A stretch of 64,000 bases of DNA. It comes from Eumeta japonica (taxonomy: Eukaryota > Arthropoda > Insecta > Lepidoptera > Psychidae). Positions 23,546 to 35,415 of this stretch are shown piece after piece; position 1 is the first letter of the stretch, and each line of letters starts with the position of its first letter. The position numbers and the translations under genes were made by a program. The stretch covers positions 62,001 to 126,000 of the forward strand of contig BGZK01000532.1 of assembly GCA_005406025.1 (NCBI GenBank), read 5' to 3'. Below the pieces are notes generated by a model. The model had not been told where the DNA came from, did no database searches, and saw only the letters and a program-made list of their open reading frames with translations.

Positions 23546-26117
23546 TATTCAAAAACATAGACACTGTTGTATATTGGATTTGAAAATGTCGCGTAATCTG
23601 TTTTCTTTGACCATATTGGTTCTCGCTTCATCTTAAATACCATTAATTACATACTCCGTTAAAAAGTACACCATTACACAGTCCGACTATTTACTATGAC
23701 AGTTTTTTTAATGAATAATATTTTCCAACAGATGATTTATCTCCATTACTTTTAAAGGCTACATTGCAATTACGGAATGACCACATTACTTCCATGAACT
23801 TGCTAATAATTGATGAAATTTAATTAAACGTTTGTCTGTTACCGGATTTATTGCTGCGCTTATAACGCGAAGCGTTTGAGGTAGTGCATCGCTTTCAACT
23901 TGCCAAAAACAAATGCTGTCTTAAACATAGATAAGCATACTTGCCTATGCATATCGCACTTTTATTTTAATATGAGTACACTAATATGTGCAAAAAATAT
24001 CCTTTTAACATTATTATTATAATAATAAATTAATGCTTATTGCGTATTATATAAAAAAAATGAAAAAAAAAATATGGACGTCCACGTGTCTGTACGTATG
24101 GAATCCGTGAGCAGTCAAGATAACGTTCGAAATACTCAACATATTTAGATCTTTTTGTTATTATTCACTTTAAACTTGCTTCCCCTGATTTCATATTGAA
24201 ATTTGCTGTTTAATTCATTGTCGTAGAATTGATATTAATATAAAACTAAAATTGCCTCGTATTTTGTATATCTATGTATATATATTTATCTATGAATAAA
24301 TAAAGTTTTAACTTTAGGCAGGGGATGGGCATTAATTAGCTGATTTATAATTAAAGCATATTGCGCACGCGTCTTATTCTTCTCGTTCGAATCGGAAATG
24401 CCGCGAAATTTAAACTATTTGTATTTGCTTGTTTTTACATTTTTTCTGTTTTTCAATGAGCGTTATGAGGCGTGCACCAAAGCCGTGCAAAAAAAAATTT
24501 GGAATATCCTTAAAAATTTTCCAAATCTTTTTTATTTAACTTTCCCGGAGAATGAATTCTTTTTCCAATTATTCCTAACACTTTTAAATAAAGTTTGTAC
24601 GATATAAACAAAGAGTATTTAATCAGCTGCGTGCCGTGAACCACTACGTTTCTACTGATCAAGCGTTAACTTGTTCCGCTCCGCTCATCAAATTGGACAT
24701 GGTGTACGAAATCGCTAATTGCTCCAAACGTTTACACTTCAGTAGCGACCTCTGTGCACAAACTTCGATAGGTAATGAACTTTTGTTGTCTTATTCTAAT
24801 TATAGAATGATCTCAATTATAAATGAACATTGTATTTCTACTGAGTGAAAATGTAAACGTTTATGTTTACGTGCTAAGTATAGCTGCTGCCTCCGCAGTT
24901 AATTATCTCATGGTTGTGAGGTTTTACTCACCCTATTGCTGAGGTATACTTTAACAATATTTTTGTTTCAGATTGAGAGATTAAGATGTAATATTAAGTT
25001 ATGTAGACGTTGTAATTTAACGAAAGTTTAAACTGGTGGAGAGGAGGATAACTATACTTTTGCTTTTCAAAATGGAGTTAACTTGGAAAAACTATACTTG
25101 TGAATTTCAGGCAAGTTCCGAATGTGCGCTAATGGGAGAGTATGATTAGAGATTAATAGACTACAGCTACAAATGATTATTCGAGAAATCTAATATAATG
25201 TTTAAGCATAATAAATAAATACAATGATATAACTTATGATGTAAGCTGACTTTAAAAAATAGTAGCTCGATTTTAAGGAACGGAGGTGTATATTTGTGGA
25301 TGTCAGCCTTCGTCGGTGTTTTGTAAATTTTCTGACGAACGCTGTCCATGTGACTGGTTCATGGAGTCCTTTTGATACCGGAAGATTACTGGGCCAGATC
25401 GAGAAATTTACTTTGGGCGTGTGATAACGTAGCCCAGTGGCTAGATGCCAGGCGCTTCAGCTTTTCATAGCCTTGAACTCATGGTTGGGCATCAAAAACT
25501 GAAAGAATTGATAAAGGGTATTAGTGGCCCTTTTAATATTCGTCTACTTTGTAGTAGTGAACTGCCCAGTAGCGTGACACTACAGCTCCGACCGTCAGCT
25601 GCCAAACGCTAGCAGCCGTCTCAAATGTTTATTATTGTACATTCTGTGTCGAAAAAGTATGTACTACCGCACGACGAGCCCTCGTTCGAATGGAACCGTC
25701 CAGATATTCATCCACGTCGTATTGAGGAGGGTGAGGTAGGTATTAGCTAACTAGCAGATATCCCAAGAATTGAGCTGCACTGGCGTACGTAAGGTTTACA
25801 AGGTGGAAAAATAGGACACAAGTAGAATAGAGGAATCAAGGATGGGTCTAGAATAAAGACATGACCAATAAAGCGAAGGAAAGATCAGAAATTTTAATAA
25901 ATTAACTAGTGAAATATAAATATAAGCACGGGAGTGGGATAGAAAATGCCATAGCCGTTTTAAGTGAGGACGAAAAGAAAAGGTTTACGAATAAAAAAGC
26001 GATGGACGATGTCATGTTATCGTTGGCTGTCTAGATGATGTATTGTATTATTATTTAAATTAAACTAGTGAAAAACTTAACAATATAGAAACCGCCACAA
26101 TAGGTAGTGGGGTAAGA
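23546..26117. other. Stretch without a recognised gene
   Basis: AT-rich to about 25400, then mixed composition to 26000. TTTTTGTTTCAG at 24960-24971 is a good acceptor but the sequence after it is AT-rich with no donor. An A-box-like TAGCCCAGTGG at 25430-25440 has no convincing B box. Confidence 0.4.
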
Positions 26118-26222
26118 GTGGTGGTAGCCGAATGGTCTACACTCGCCTTCGACACCTACGAAAGTAAAGAATTCGCTATGCACGATCGCAGACGCGTAGT
26201 TTTTGACCAATAAGTATTTCAA
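26118..26222 (+). mobile_element. tRNA-derived SINE, copy 2 (decayed)
   Basis: Carries the A box TAGCCGAATGG at 26125-26135. It then follows the order seen in copy 1: CGCCTTCGA, ACC, GAAAGTA, TTCG, GCACGATCGC, TTGACCAAT and TTTCAAT. The B box is degraded. Recognition rests on alignment to 16168-16258. Confidence 0.5.
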
Positions 26223-27254
26223 TCAAGTATATAACATATCAATTGTTTCGTGCCTCCAAAAGCATCTCTACTACTCTGGTATTACGGCATTGATGGTAGT
26301 GGCTTTATCGAACCGAAGCTTGAAGGGATTAAGGTCAAATCCCATAAGCCATGAATACGATAAGATAATAAAAATCATTGCGATGTAATGACAAAAACAC
26401 CTTTGCCGTTCTTATTTAATGGAAACTCATAAGTACTAAATTTAATTCAAGAATATTCTTTGGAAAGTTTCGCTCGGTATTTGAGCATTGCCTGCACTTT
26501 GTCAAAAGTAATCTTAAAATTTTCGTCTATATTGGAATACTTTATCAGACATTGCCCATTTTCTCAAGAGTTTGCTCATTTCAAAGTTGACGTGTATGTA
26601 TTCTACACGACTAAATAGTTTTCAAATTTTGTGCTTTATCGAAAATTGAATGCAATATACTGGAATTGCAACAATTATATTATGCGTCTATGAATGTCTC
26701 ATTTTTATTAGCGGATGTTTTGCGTGATATAAAAAAATTAAACCGATAATGAATTGTATCATCAAAAAGCAAATACGAATATAAGCTGTAATTGTTTTTG
26801 TTTCCCATTTGTTACTAATATTCAATTTGAAATTTCATAGGTATTACAGGTAACTAGACAAACAATATATTCTAATGACGTGTTAGACGGTATATGCTCG
26901 CAACTGACTTAAATTATATGCCATGATTATATAGAGATTTTGACAAAAGAACCTCAATAATGTTCAGACTTATGAATCATGGTCATGCATTGATTCTTGT
27001 GCAGTCAGTAGTATCAAGTTACTGTTTAAAGGAATCACCAAATAAGTCAGATGATAGTTTTTTGACAAGTTAGGCCATCGATTTTTTATACTACATTATC
27101 ATTGAACAATAGATCAGATTGTCATCGTGAATCGTTGAGATGTATGCTTGTTTGCGTGTAATCGTTTGTTTTAAGCATTCAAAATCGAGAACTGGATGAC
27201 AATTGGGAACGGGGACGTGATTTGGACTGAGCAAGATCGCTCGATATAAAACAT
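26223..27254. other. Stretch without a recognised gene
   Basis: AT-rich, no recognisable feature. Confidence 0.45.
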
Positions 27255-27290
27255 GACGTATGAATTCTAAGGTCCACGCGGATCGCGGGC
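27255..27290 (-). repeat. End fragment of the 'GCCCGCG' repeat
   Basis: TGAATTCTAAGGTCCACGCG followed by GATCGCGGGC is the minus-strand start of the family at 10660-10910 and 15892-16085 (compare ATTCTATGTCCACGCGGGCG). Only the end is recognisable. Confidence 0.45.
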
Positions 27291-29534
27291 AAAAAAGTGA
27301 TATATAAATATTTTAATTTTGTTTACTTTATTTCTTATAAAACCAAATGGATAGATTTTGAATTATTGTTTTCGATGGTGTTGCTTACCAAAAATTTAAA
27401 CTGCGTCTTGTTTTTCGACTTGTACGTGTTTAATTTTCGAAATCCTCTAATTTGTTATTTGGAATTTAGAAATGACGCTACAGGCCTTTATGCATTCGCT
27501 TTTAGGCCGGCTAAAGTTAACGGTCCTGAATTATTACCGTGTACCTATATTTGGGGTGTAGCGGTAGTTCCTTATGTAGATATTCCTTTAGCGTTAGTTA
27601 ACACCTACATTCTCTTACTGAATTTTTCTGTATTTATTTGTGTTTCTGTCTCTTTTTCTTGTATATGCGTATCGATCAAACAAAACATTTGTTTAAAAAT
27701 AAAAATGATTCTATACAGCTAATGTTTTTTTTTATGATTTCGTTAATTGCACAACATGTAATTTCTCATTGAAGAATATGTAGGTACGTCAATTCTGAAT
27801 TTTACATGGTTTATTTGACATTTATGGTAGTTTCATATCTCTGTATTGAAATAAAAAGCAAATCGTTATAAATAGTATCAATCGTAGGTAGATGTATATG
27901 ATTTTTTTCTACCAAACCACCACCGAAAGGGACAATCTCTCATCTACTAAATTATAGGGCGCGTCAACGGCAACGACTCGACTCGTGGGGCAATCGCGGG
28001 GCCGCGTCGCCGGCCCTCGTGAATTACACTGAAGGTGAATCATTGTTCGAATTGCTGTGTTCACAAAAAAAATGTGTGAACAAGTTGCATGCCTTCAAGT
28101 TCTCTGGGATTCGATAGCTGAAGTGCAAAAAAGAAATCTTTTCAATACCCTTCGGTATGCACGTTACGACCGTTGATCATGGTTGCGGTCGAGCAAACTA
28201 CCTCTTGCTCTTAAAATTTTAAATTTGATATGTTTATTATAGTCATTTTCCTATACCTATTCTCATTGAAATTCAGAAGTATTTTAGAATTTTGTTTCTT
28301 ATTATATAATTTAAATATGGGGCAATTATTTAATACATAAAATTGCAAAAAAAAATAATGCAATTATTTATTACGATGTATCCTCAAATGTAAACTTATT
28401 TTGTGATTTCAGTCAGAAAAGAAATAGAGTAATTCATATTAATTTAATATGTAATACAAAATGCTGCGTATAATATAGTACTGGAAAAATATAGGCTCAT
28501 TCATGTTGATCTATATAAATTTTCTTTATGATATAGATTTTTCGTTTGTCAGGAAAAAAAAGGAAGTTTCAGTTTTTTGGATATATTATATAAGTTGAAA
28601 TTTACTTGAGCATTGAAGGATTATATAACCACTAACTGAAAATTGATTAATTAAGGTTTTTGATACCACACTTTTTTCTAGTTATTTCATACAAAAGAAT
28701 TATGTGTTTTGAAGGGAATTTGAATAAACCTCTAGTAAGCCAAAAAAGGTGGCACATTTTTCGTATCACATTATGTTTTTAAAGTGTAATGATTAATAGG
28801 TACTCAAAGTCGTGATTATGTTTCGGTGAATAAAAAAAAACTAGATAACTCAAATTTCTTTGACCAATCACATTTCAGCCTCGTTGCCTTCATTTTTATT
28901 CTAATTTTTAACCATTATATGTAAATTTATTTTTTATTTGTCTTTTTTCAGATTGATACTGAAACAAGGTAACAATAATTGCGGAAAATCTTCATATAAA
29001 CTTATTTAACGAAAATTAAATCATTTTAAAAATCTTACATTTTTTCTACTAGGTTTAAGACGAAAATTATTTTAACATTTCGCTCACTCCATTAAAGAAT
29101 ATGTGGCGATTTGGATACAGCGACTCCGACCTACATAATTATTAATTATAATAATAAGTAACGTGACAATCGATAGGTTATATTGTACGGAATCTTCAGA
29201 GCAGGAATCCGACTAGGTTAAAACTCCTTCATTTTGAAATATATAAGTAATAAACACATTATTCAAATAATGACACACACTTTTTTTGTGAAAACTACGA
29301 AGTCGTTATTTAAAAACTCGTTTTATCAATAATATTCCATTCGTTTATTTCTTGTATACAATTGTTTAAGAATCGCCTATTTAATCACTTTTTTACAACA
29401 GCCTTATTGTTTCTATTGTACATAAGTTATCGACGATGACATCGTTCGTCTATTTCAGGCTTGCGTTTAAAATGTATAATTTGTTATTGTTAATGTACAA
29501 TCAACTTCAATTTGTTAGAGCAGAATATATATCA

Positions 29535-29537
<3 letters not shown>
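27291..29537. other. Stretch without a recognised gene
   Basis: Mostly very AT-rich. A 141-codon hydrophobic frame runs from 27297 to 27722 (see findings) with no recognised domain. A GC-rich patch lies at 27960-28020. A pyrimidine tract plus CAG at 28951 and a donor-like GTAACA at 28969 bracket 17 bases. Confidence 0.4.

Positions 29538-29572
<35 letters not shown>
29538..29572. repeat. (AT)n microsatellite
   Basis: Uninterrupted AT dinucleotide run. It produces poly-Tyr-Ile in frames on both strands, so frames crossing it should not be trusted. Confidence 0.95.
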
Positions 29573-29576
<4 letters not shown>

Positions 29577-30482
29577 ATATTAAGAACAGTAAATTATTCC
29601 TTAAACAGTATATTTTACAAAATAAACATTTTATCTTCGAAACGCCGTTATTTAATAATACCAAAGAAAGTCGTCGTTTTACAGCCCATTTCGTGTTCCT
29701 CGTGCAGTGCATTGAACCGGTCACCCTATTCATTGCAAAGCGCGTCGTCTCCTTCATTTCGCTTCGGGTGTAAATCGCATTTCGGCCGGTGGCGTTCACG
29801 ACATCCGACAAGTCGTGCGAAGTGTTCGTGATAGAGCGTCGCTATCTGATACGGTGGCGACGATCATGGCGTGATTGTTATACAGGGCAATGCAACTCTA
29901 TAATAAAAAAAAACAGTGATGATGGAATTGTGTTTTTTAGGGTTGTGTACCGCAAAAGGAAAACAGGGATCTTTATAAGATCACTTCGTTATCCATCTTT
30001 CTATTCTGTTGTGTGGGGTGTTGTTAATTCGCGGAAATCCATAATTAGAAGCTTGCCTGCAACATGCATTAACATGCACCATGCCGCTGACCCTCTAATC
30101 TGTTCTTCCATTACCAATCCTTATCCAAAAAATTGATATTGATTTGAGATGATTGACAGATATTGAACACCTAAGCAAGTATTAATCTTTTCTTTTTGGC
30201 TTTTTTCTTAGCTGACTTAGATAAATAAAATACTAATACTCGCTTATGTATTTGATGTCTGCCAATCTTTTTCTTAGTGACGCGTGGATATGTTAAGTTC
30301 AAACGAATATTAAATGTTTACATCTGGCGCCCCTTGGAGAAAATCAAGAAAGTCAACATATTCAATAAATACATCCAATTATGCCTTATGTTAAAATTCG
30401 CATGTAATTCCAAAGCTACTTTCTATCGACCTAGAATCATGAATTTTGGTAACAAGAAAGGTCTCACAGCATAAGTGAAGTT
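29573..30482. other. Stretch without a recognised gene
   Basis: Mixed composition at 29640-29880, then AT-rich. Frames cross it on both strands, but nothing identifies any of them as coding. Confidence 0.4.
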
Positions 30483-31375
30483 AAAAACCGGCCAAATACG
30501 TGTCACGCCACGCATAGTGTTAGGTTCCGTAGTTGCCCGTTACAGTATATGAACTTAGTTATTAGGATTGTTTGATGCTATGAACCTATTAATTGAGTTC
30601 ACGCTTTAACAGCTAATAACGTCTACAGTCGGGCCCACGTAGAATGGGTGTTAAGGATGTTACGACTTTATATTTTCACACTTGGTTCGCAAAGTTATAT
30701 TTATTTACTGCCTATTTTACACAACTAGCAACGTCGTCTAAGTAATTTTCAATGGATTTGCACGAAATTTTACTTTTGTTTCTCTAAGTATATAAATCGG
30801 TAGACTGTTACTTGTTAACAAGAAAACCTACTTAGCTGTCTTACTTTTCCTTTTAACTTCGTTATACACGCTACTGTCGTGAATTTTTTCACACATCTCT
30901 AAGAATTACTCTTGGGGGGAGACACTTGACTACAACAAAAATTAACATCTTAAAGTTTAATATTCTGCAAAGGGATCCCCTAAATCGAAAAATGGTTTTC
31001 ACGGTTCCTCAGTGTTTTTAAAATGAGCTATTAGTGTAGTCGACAAGTTCAAAATCGTGTTAATTCTTTATAAAAGTCTTAAAATATGTGCTATAGCTCA
31101 TTGGATTCGGAATGACATCTACAAAAGTTATTATCACATTAGGATGAATGAAAAGGGTATTTCGTTTTTTGACAATTACTCAAAAACTATTAATATTTAA
31201 GAAATTAAAAAAAAATATTTATAAAGAGGAGAAAATTTCCAAAAGAGTTTTTGACTCCGGAACTCCACTTCTATTATTTATAATTTTAATTTAGTGCTGA
31301 AAATAGAGCCCCGCGCGGCCGATACAACATGGCCGCGCTACCGCTCAACAGAGTCTGTCACATAAAATAATTTTG

Positions 31376-31398
31376 TTATAGGACTAAATATCAATATT
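31376..31398. repeat. Target-site duplication, left copy
   Basis: Twenty-three bases, beginning TTATAGGACTAAATATC, identical to 33425-33447. The match stops exactly where the CAT repeat begins. Confidence 0.95.
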
Positions 31399-33424
31399 CA
31401 TCATCATCATCATCATCGCTCAACCTTCAGCCAGTCGCAATGACTGAAAGGGACAAGTCCCGATACACCGAAGGGAGCGTAAATATCGGGGGGGGAGTGT
31501 AGGTTCTAGCTTGGATTAGGAGTGACGGGAGTGTAGAGCCAGCCGGTATTCGTGCAACCTTTAGCCAGAAACTGGATTCGGGATAGGTAATAGATACTAT
31601 AGTGTGTCAATAAATACAGTGGGGAAGGTATGTTCCTTTTGTTTCTCTTTCGTTCTTCGTTTCCTTTGCTTGGTGCAGGCTTTGACGTCCATTTCTGAGA
31701 GTTGAAACAGTTCATCTGCAGCCTTTCTAATTTCTACTATAGTCTGTGCTAATGTCGTGTATTCTTCTTGGTTCCTGTTGTAAAAAACTACTGTCTTGTT
31801 ATGCGAATCTCCCAAGTGCGAATAACTTTCTATTGTAGAAGAACTTAAATTAGAGTTGAGTAGATGGTGTCGAGCTCTTAAACGAATTCTTTCTGGATTT
31901 TTCTTCAGTCGATTTTTCATTGTTTATGTTCTCAGCTTGGTGAAGTTTTAGCGACCGTTAAGAACTTGACAAATGTCATCGACAGCCTTTGAAGTTTCCG
32001 CTTTGCTCTGTACTATAATCGCCTTTTCTTCTTGGTTCCTGTTGTAATAGCTCGGTCTACCCAAGGCTCTCATGTGTAACTAGGACGTCTAATTTTTCTT
32101 TCTGTTGTAGTAGATCTTAAGGCGGTGCTCATTAGATGATGTCGAGCTTTTGTTTTAAAAGAAATCCTAATTTCCCAATTTCCTTCTTCCTTCAATCTTT
32201 TATTCTAATTTTTCTTCCTTTAGTGCAGATCTCATTGTCCGTTTTTGAGAATTGGTAAAGATCATCCACAATCTTTGTATTCTCTAGTTTCAGTTAGAAC
32301 CAACAAAGTTCAGCTATAACCTTATTAATTTCGTGCAGCCCATTTTTATTACTTACTACTGTCATAGCTCGTTCTTGTCTGTGCAATTATCTAATTATCT
32401 CATGTGTAACTAGAGTGTCCAACTTATTTTTTGTCTTTGATCTTAAAGCAATAACTATTAGGTGGTGTTGAACTCTTCTTTAAAGAAAAACTTTCCTAAT
32501 TCTTATCTTCCTTTAATCTTTCATTCTTTATTTCCTTTGCGTGGTGTAGGTTTTCAGTGTCCATTTCTACTAGTTGATAAGTTCATCCATAGCTTCTTTA
32601 GTTGTTTTTTTTTTTTTGCTCTGTGCTAATGTGCTCCATTCATTATGGTCCCTGTTGTAATGAATAGTTCATATCTTCTTTAAGCGTGTCTCCCGAGTAT
32701 AATTAGCTTATTGTTGCATAAATCTTAAAGAGAAGTTAAGTAGTGTCAAGCTGTTCTTAAAATAAATCCTCCTTTCTTACTTAATTTCTTTCGTCAACTC
32801 TGCGTTCTTCATTCCGTGCAAGGTTTTCAGTATTCATCTGGAAATCGATGAAGTTCATCAAGCAATTCACTCTAATCTAATGCGATCCGTTCTTCTTTGT
32901 TCCTGTTGTGATAGATGATCCGCTGTTTACACGAGTCGACCATGTGTAACTAGGGTATCCGACTTCTCTTTCTAATGTAGTAAGTATTGAGTTGGTGTTA
33001 AGTAGATGGTGTACGCTCGTCTAAAAAAATTAAAAACTCCTTTTTTTAATTTATTTTTTCGTTTTCTCTTTCATTCTTCATATTTTTCGCTTGGAGCAAT
33101 TCTTCAGTGACAGTTTTTGAGAGTTGATGAGGTCCATCACCAGCCTTTCTAATGTCTGACTTTCTGATCTGATGCAGTCCATTCTTCTTTTCTTCTTTTT
33201 TTTTTCACGTTGAAATGGCTCATGTCTTTTCTACACGAGTCTACTATGTAAAACTAGGGCATCTACTCGTCCATAGTGAGTCGAGCGATGATGAGCAGCG
33301 CCATTACGCCAAGTCTCAAGTCTGTACCGTTCTTCGTCGAAGAGTTCCACCGTGCGCGGAAACCAGCGCCACTGCACTGTTTTCTTGTCACGATCAGTCG
33401 AGCGATGATTAGCAGCGCCCGTAA
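31399..33424 (-). mobile_element. Non-LTR retroelement with internal tandem repeats
   Basis: A 2,026-bp insertion bounded by a perfect 23-bp direct duplication. The left end is a CAT run, which on the minus strand is an (ATG)n 3' tail. Together with the long duplication this indicates target-primed reverse transcription, so the element reads right to left. A 3' segment of about 230 bp (31413-31645) is shared with 4051-4388. The rest, about 31646-33300, is a series of diverged units near 290 bp. The first unit is open for 107 codons on the minus strand (31920-31597) and includes ARHHLLNSN, FYNRNQEEY and IRKAADELFQLSEMDV. The second unit contains YYNRNQEEK and SKAETSKAVDDI in a frame broken by stops. 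No RT or endonuclease is visible, so it was probably mobilised in trans. I cannot name the family. Confidence 0.75.
31646..33300 (-). repeat. Tandem array of about 290-bp units
   Basis: On the plus strand, anchor words recur in order about every 290 bases: TTCTTGGTTCCTGTTGTA (31770, 32029, then TGGTCCCTGTTGTAATG near 32650 and TTTGTTCCTGTTGTGATAG near 32898), CATGTGTAACTAG (32070, 32401, 32941) and a variant of AGATGGTGTCGAGCTC (31862, 32137, 32465, 32735, 33005). I count five to six diverged units. Divergence between units is substantial, so the array is old or grew before insertion. Confidence 0.75.
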
Positions 33425-33447
33425 TTATAGGACTAAATATCAATATT
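33425..33447. repeat. Target-site duplication, right copy
   Basis: Exact duplicate of 31376-31398, directly following the 5' end of the minus-strand retroelement. Confidence 0.95.
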
Positions 33448-33992
33448 AAAATTTAAAAAAAGTTATGATGTCATCAGAACACTTCAAAGAATAAAGTCCC
33501 GTTGAAAAAAAATTGTTGGTTTTTCCAAAAGTGACAAATTACAGCTTTGCAATGCTAAGAGTAGACAGGCTTTCCTTGTTGACTAAATATTACTAAAATT
33601 CTAAAAATCGTTATTTTGTAGTTATATAACAAAATATTTTTGTAATTACAGACTTACACTTGCAATTGAAGTATGGATGTGGATCGTGATGAAGATCAAT
33701 ATATGGGGGAACATTTTTTTTAACATCTCGCTAAGAAAACTAAAGATTTTCATAAAGTTAAGATTTTTAAAATGTCGGATATTTAAAAAAAATCTCGGAT
33801 TTTTTAAAAAAGTAAAGTAAGAGTTTTGGATTTCCTGCGACCAATATCACCAGTATCTACATTGAAAAGAGACATAAATCATCGAGGCTTTTGATGGTTG
33901 AAATATCTACATATATAATTATTTTTTTACTAAATTTACACGGAACCCTCAGATTGCGAGTTCTATTTGCAGTTTGGTTTGGTTTTTAGAAT

Positions 33993-35229
33993 AATTTGGT
34001 ACATTGAAAGAAACGATGTATAAAATTATCGTGTTCCCGATTAAGTTTTAAGCTTGCAAACGACGTTGAATGCAAAAGAGCATTAGATTTTGCATATTTT
34101 GTGTATAGCTGTAAAACTTCAATCATATTTTACAAACATTTTCTACAGTGTTCATAATATTCTTAATTTATATTTTGTCGTTGGGAAAAGTATTTGCCTT
34201 ATAAGTTTAACTACTATTTTACCGTTTACGATTTTATGCGAATATTATCATATTACTATTTCATTTAAATATTAACATGTTATTTTTGTATATCTATTTA
34301 TATCGTTGATATTACAGAAAAAAATCTAATAAAAGGTATGGCCAATTTGTTTTCATTCCTCGTTTTCTTTGTTAGGTACTTTCCGACATTTTATTTATGT
34401 TACTATATACCTAATAGCTGTCTACGTCTAACGTCTATATACACCATACTGCACTGTATGGTTACTTGTAACATAACCTAATTTAACCTAAATTAAGAAC
34501 TTCAATAGAATAGATAACTTTGTATCTAATTCCAACATTTGACTTTACCACTTTCGATAAATGTATCATGTACTTTACGTTTCCATAGATAGATAAAATA
34601 TACTTACATACCTATGAAAAATACGTCGCAGTCGTGTGTCTTACTTTTTGCCGGCGCGACTCGCTCTGTGGGCCGCTTTGCACTAAATTTATTCGAATTT
34701 AGATTTAGTGGCCTAGATAATTCAGTATCTATTTTCGGCGAGATTTCGCAGCGCACAGTGAGGATCGCCGGGGGCCGTGACACAAGTTCACGAATCGCTG
34801 CAGCTTTGTGCAATACAAGTTTTTATGAGGTTGCCTTGTACTTGTATTGCGGTGGCGGGATTCAATTTTAGTGAGTGGACCAAGCATTGTTTACTGCGTT
34901 CTTTCAGCTATTCTGATAAAATTTAACGTTCAATATATTTCGTTATATGCATCATGTTAAAACATAACGTTCAATGTACTTAACGAAGGGTTTTCAATAT
35001 CTATCTCATAGACAAAGTTATATGCTGTCGTAACTGGCCGCGGAGAGGCAGGTAGAAGGTCGTAGGACGACTTAAAGGTTCCGAGGAAAATTCACAAAAT
35101 ATTTTAAACGATATGTCGCTTTAAACTCCCGTAATAATTTTTCAAAATAGAATCTTCATTCATTGATTCTATAAAATTGTTCTGCAGTTCTAATACTGTG
35201 AGTCGCAGGTGAACACGATCCACATGTCG
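33993..35229. other. Stretch without a recognised gene
   Basis: AT-rich apart from 34620-34860, where two coding-like frames overlap on opposite strands (plus 34614-34871, minus 34813-34604). Neither is recognisable (see findings). Confidence 0.4.
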
Positions 35230-35415
35230 CATACAGACTGTGGTCTTCCGTCGAGATCGTCGACGACGCCGTGACGTGACGCGGCTGCCGCTCCGGCGCC
35301 CGCTGATGCAGGAGACGGTGCCCTCGCCGCGGCCTCGTTCGCACGGCCGCTTTCCTTTTCAATTGTCGCGTTTTCAGTTAGACGCGTAACCCGCTGTGGG
35401 AGAATCGACACTGTA
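35230..35415. other. GC-rich island
   Basis: CpG-rich block (GACGCGGCTGCCGCTCCGGC, CTCGCCGCGGCCTCG) with open frames in several registers, as expected from the lack of A and T. On the minus strand GTAAGTAC at 35419-35412 resembles a strong splice donor. This is consistent with a promoter or first exon but no product is recognisable. Confidence 0.35.

Larger units (their letters stand above)
30483..33992. mobile_element. Terminal-inverted-repeat element hosting a nested retroelement
   Basis: The left end reads AAAAACCGGCCAAATACGTG then AGGTTCCGTAG. The right end, on the complementary strand, reads AAAAACCAAACCAAACTGCA then TGAGGGTTCCGTG. Both fit a decayed form of the common lepidopteran end CCGGCCAAGTGCGAGT...GGGTTCCGT. 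With the nested 2.0-kb element and one duplication copy removed, the host would be about 1.46 kb. Pairing the two ends is an inference. ACTCCGGAACTCC at about 31250 is a rival right end. Confidence 0.4.

Noticed and set aside
23124..23636. 170-codon plus-strand open frame
   Set aside because: Antisense to a LINE tail shared with 51160-51560; the plus-strand peptide has no independent support.
25430..25520. Another tRNA-derived SINE
   Set aside because: Only the A box TAGCCCAGTGG is convincing; the B-box candidate CCTTGAACTC is poor and there is no match to the other copies.
29436..29831. 131-codon plus and 98-codon minus frames
   Set aside because: Both cross the AT microsatellite, which cannot produce stops in these frames.
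33215..33443. Overlapping frames on both strands at the retroelement 5' end
   Set aside because: They lie inside and across the edge of the insertion (ending at 33424), so a host gene is excluded; the minus frame even starts in the duplicated target.
34450..34495. Telomere-like CCTAA repeats (AACCTAATTTAACCTAAATT)
   Set aside because: Only two degenerate units, no array.
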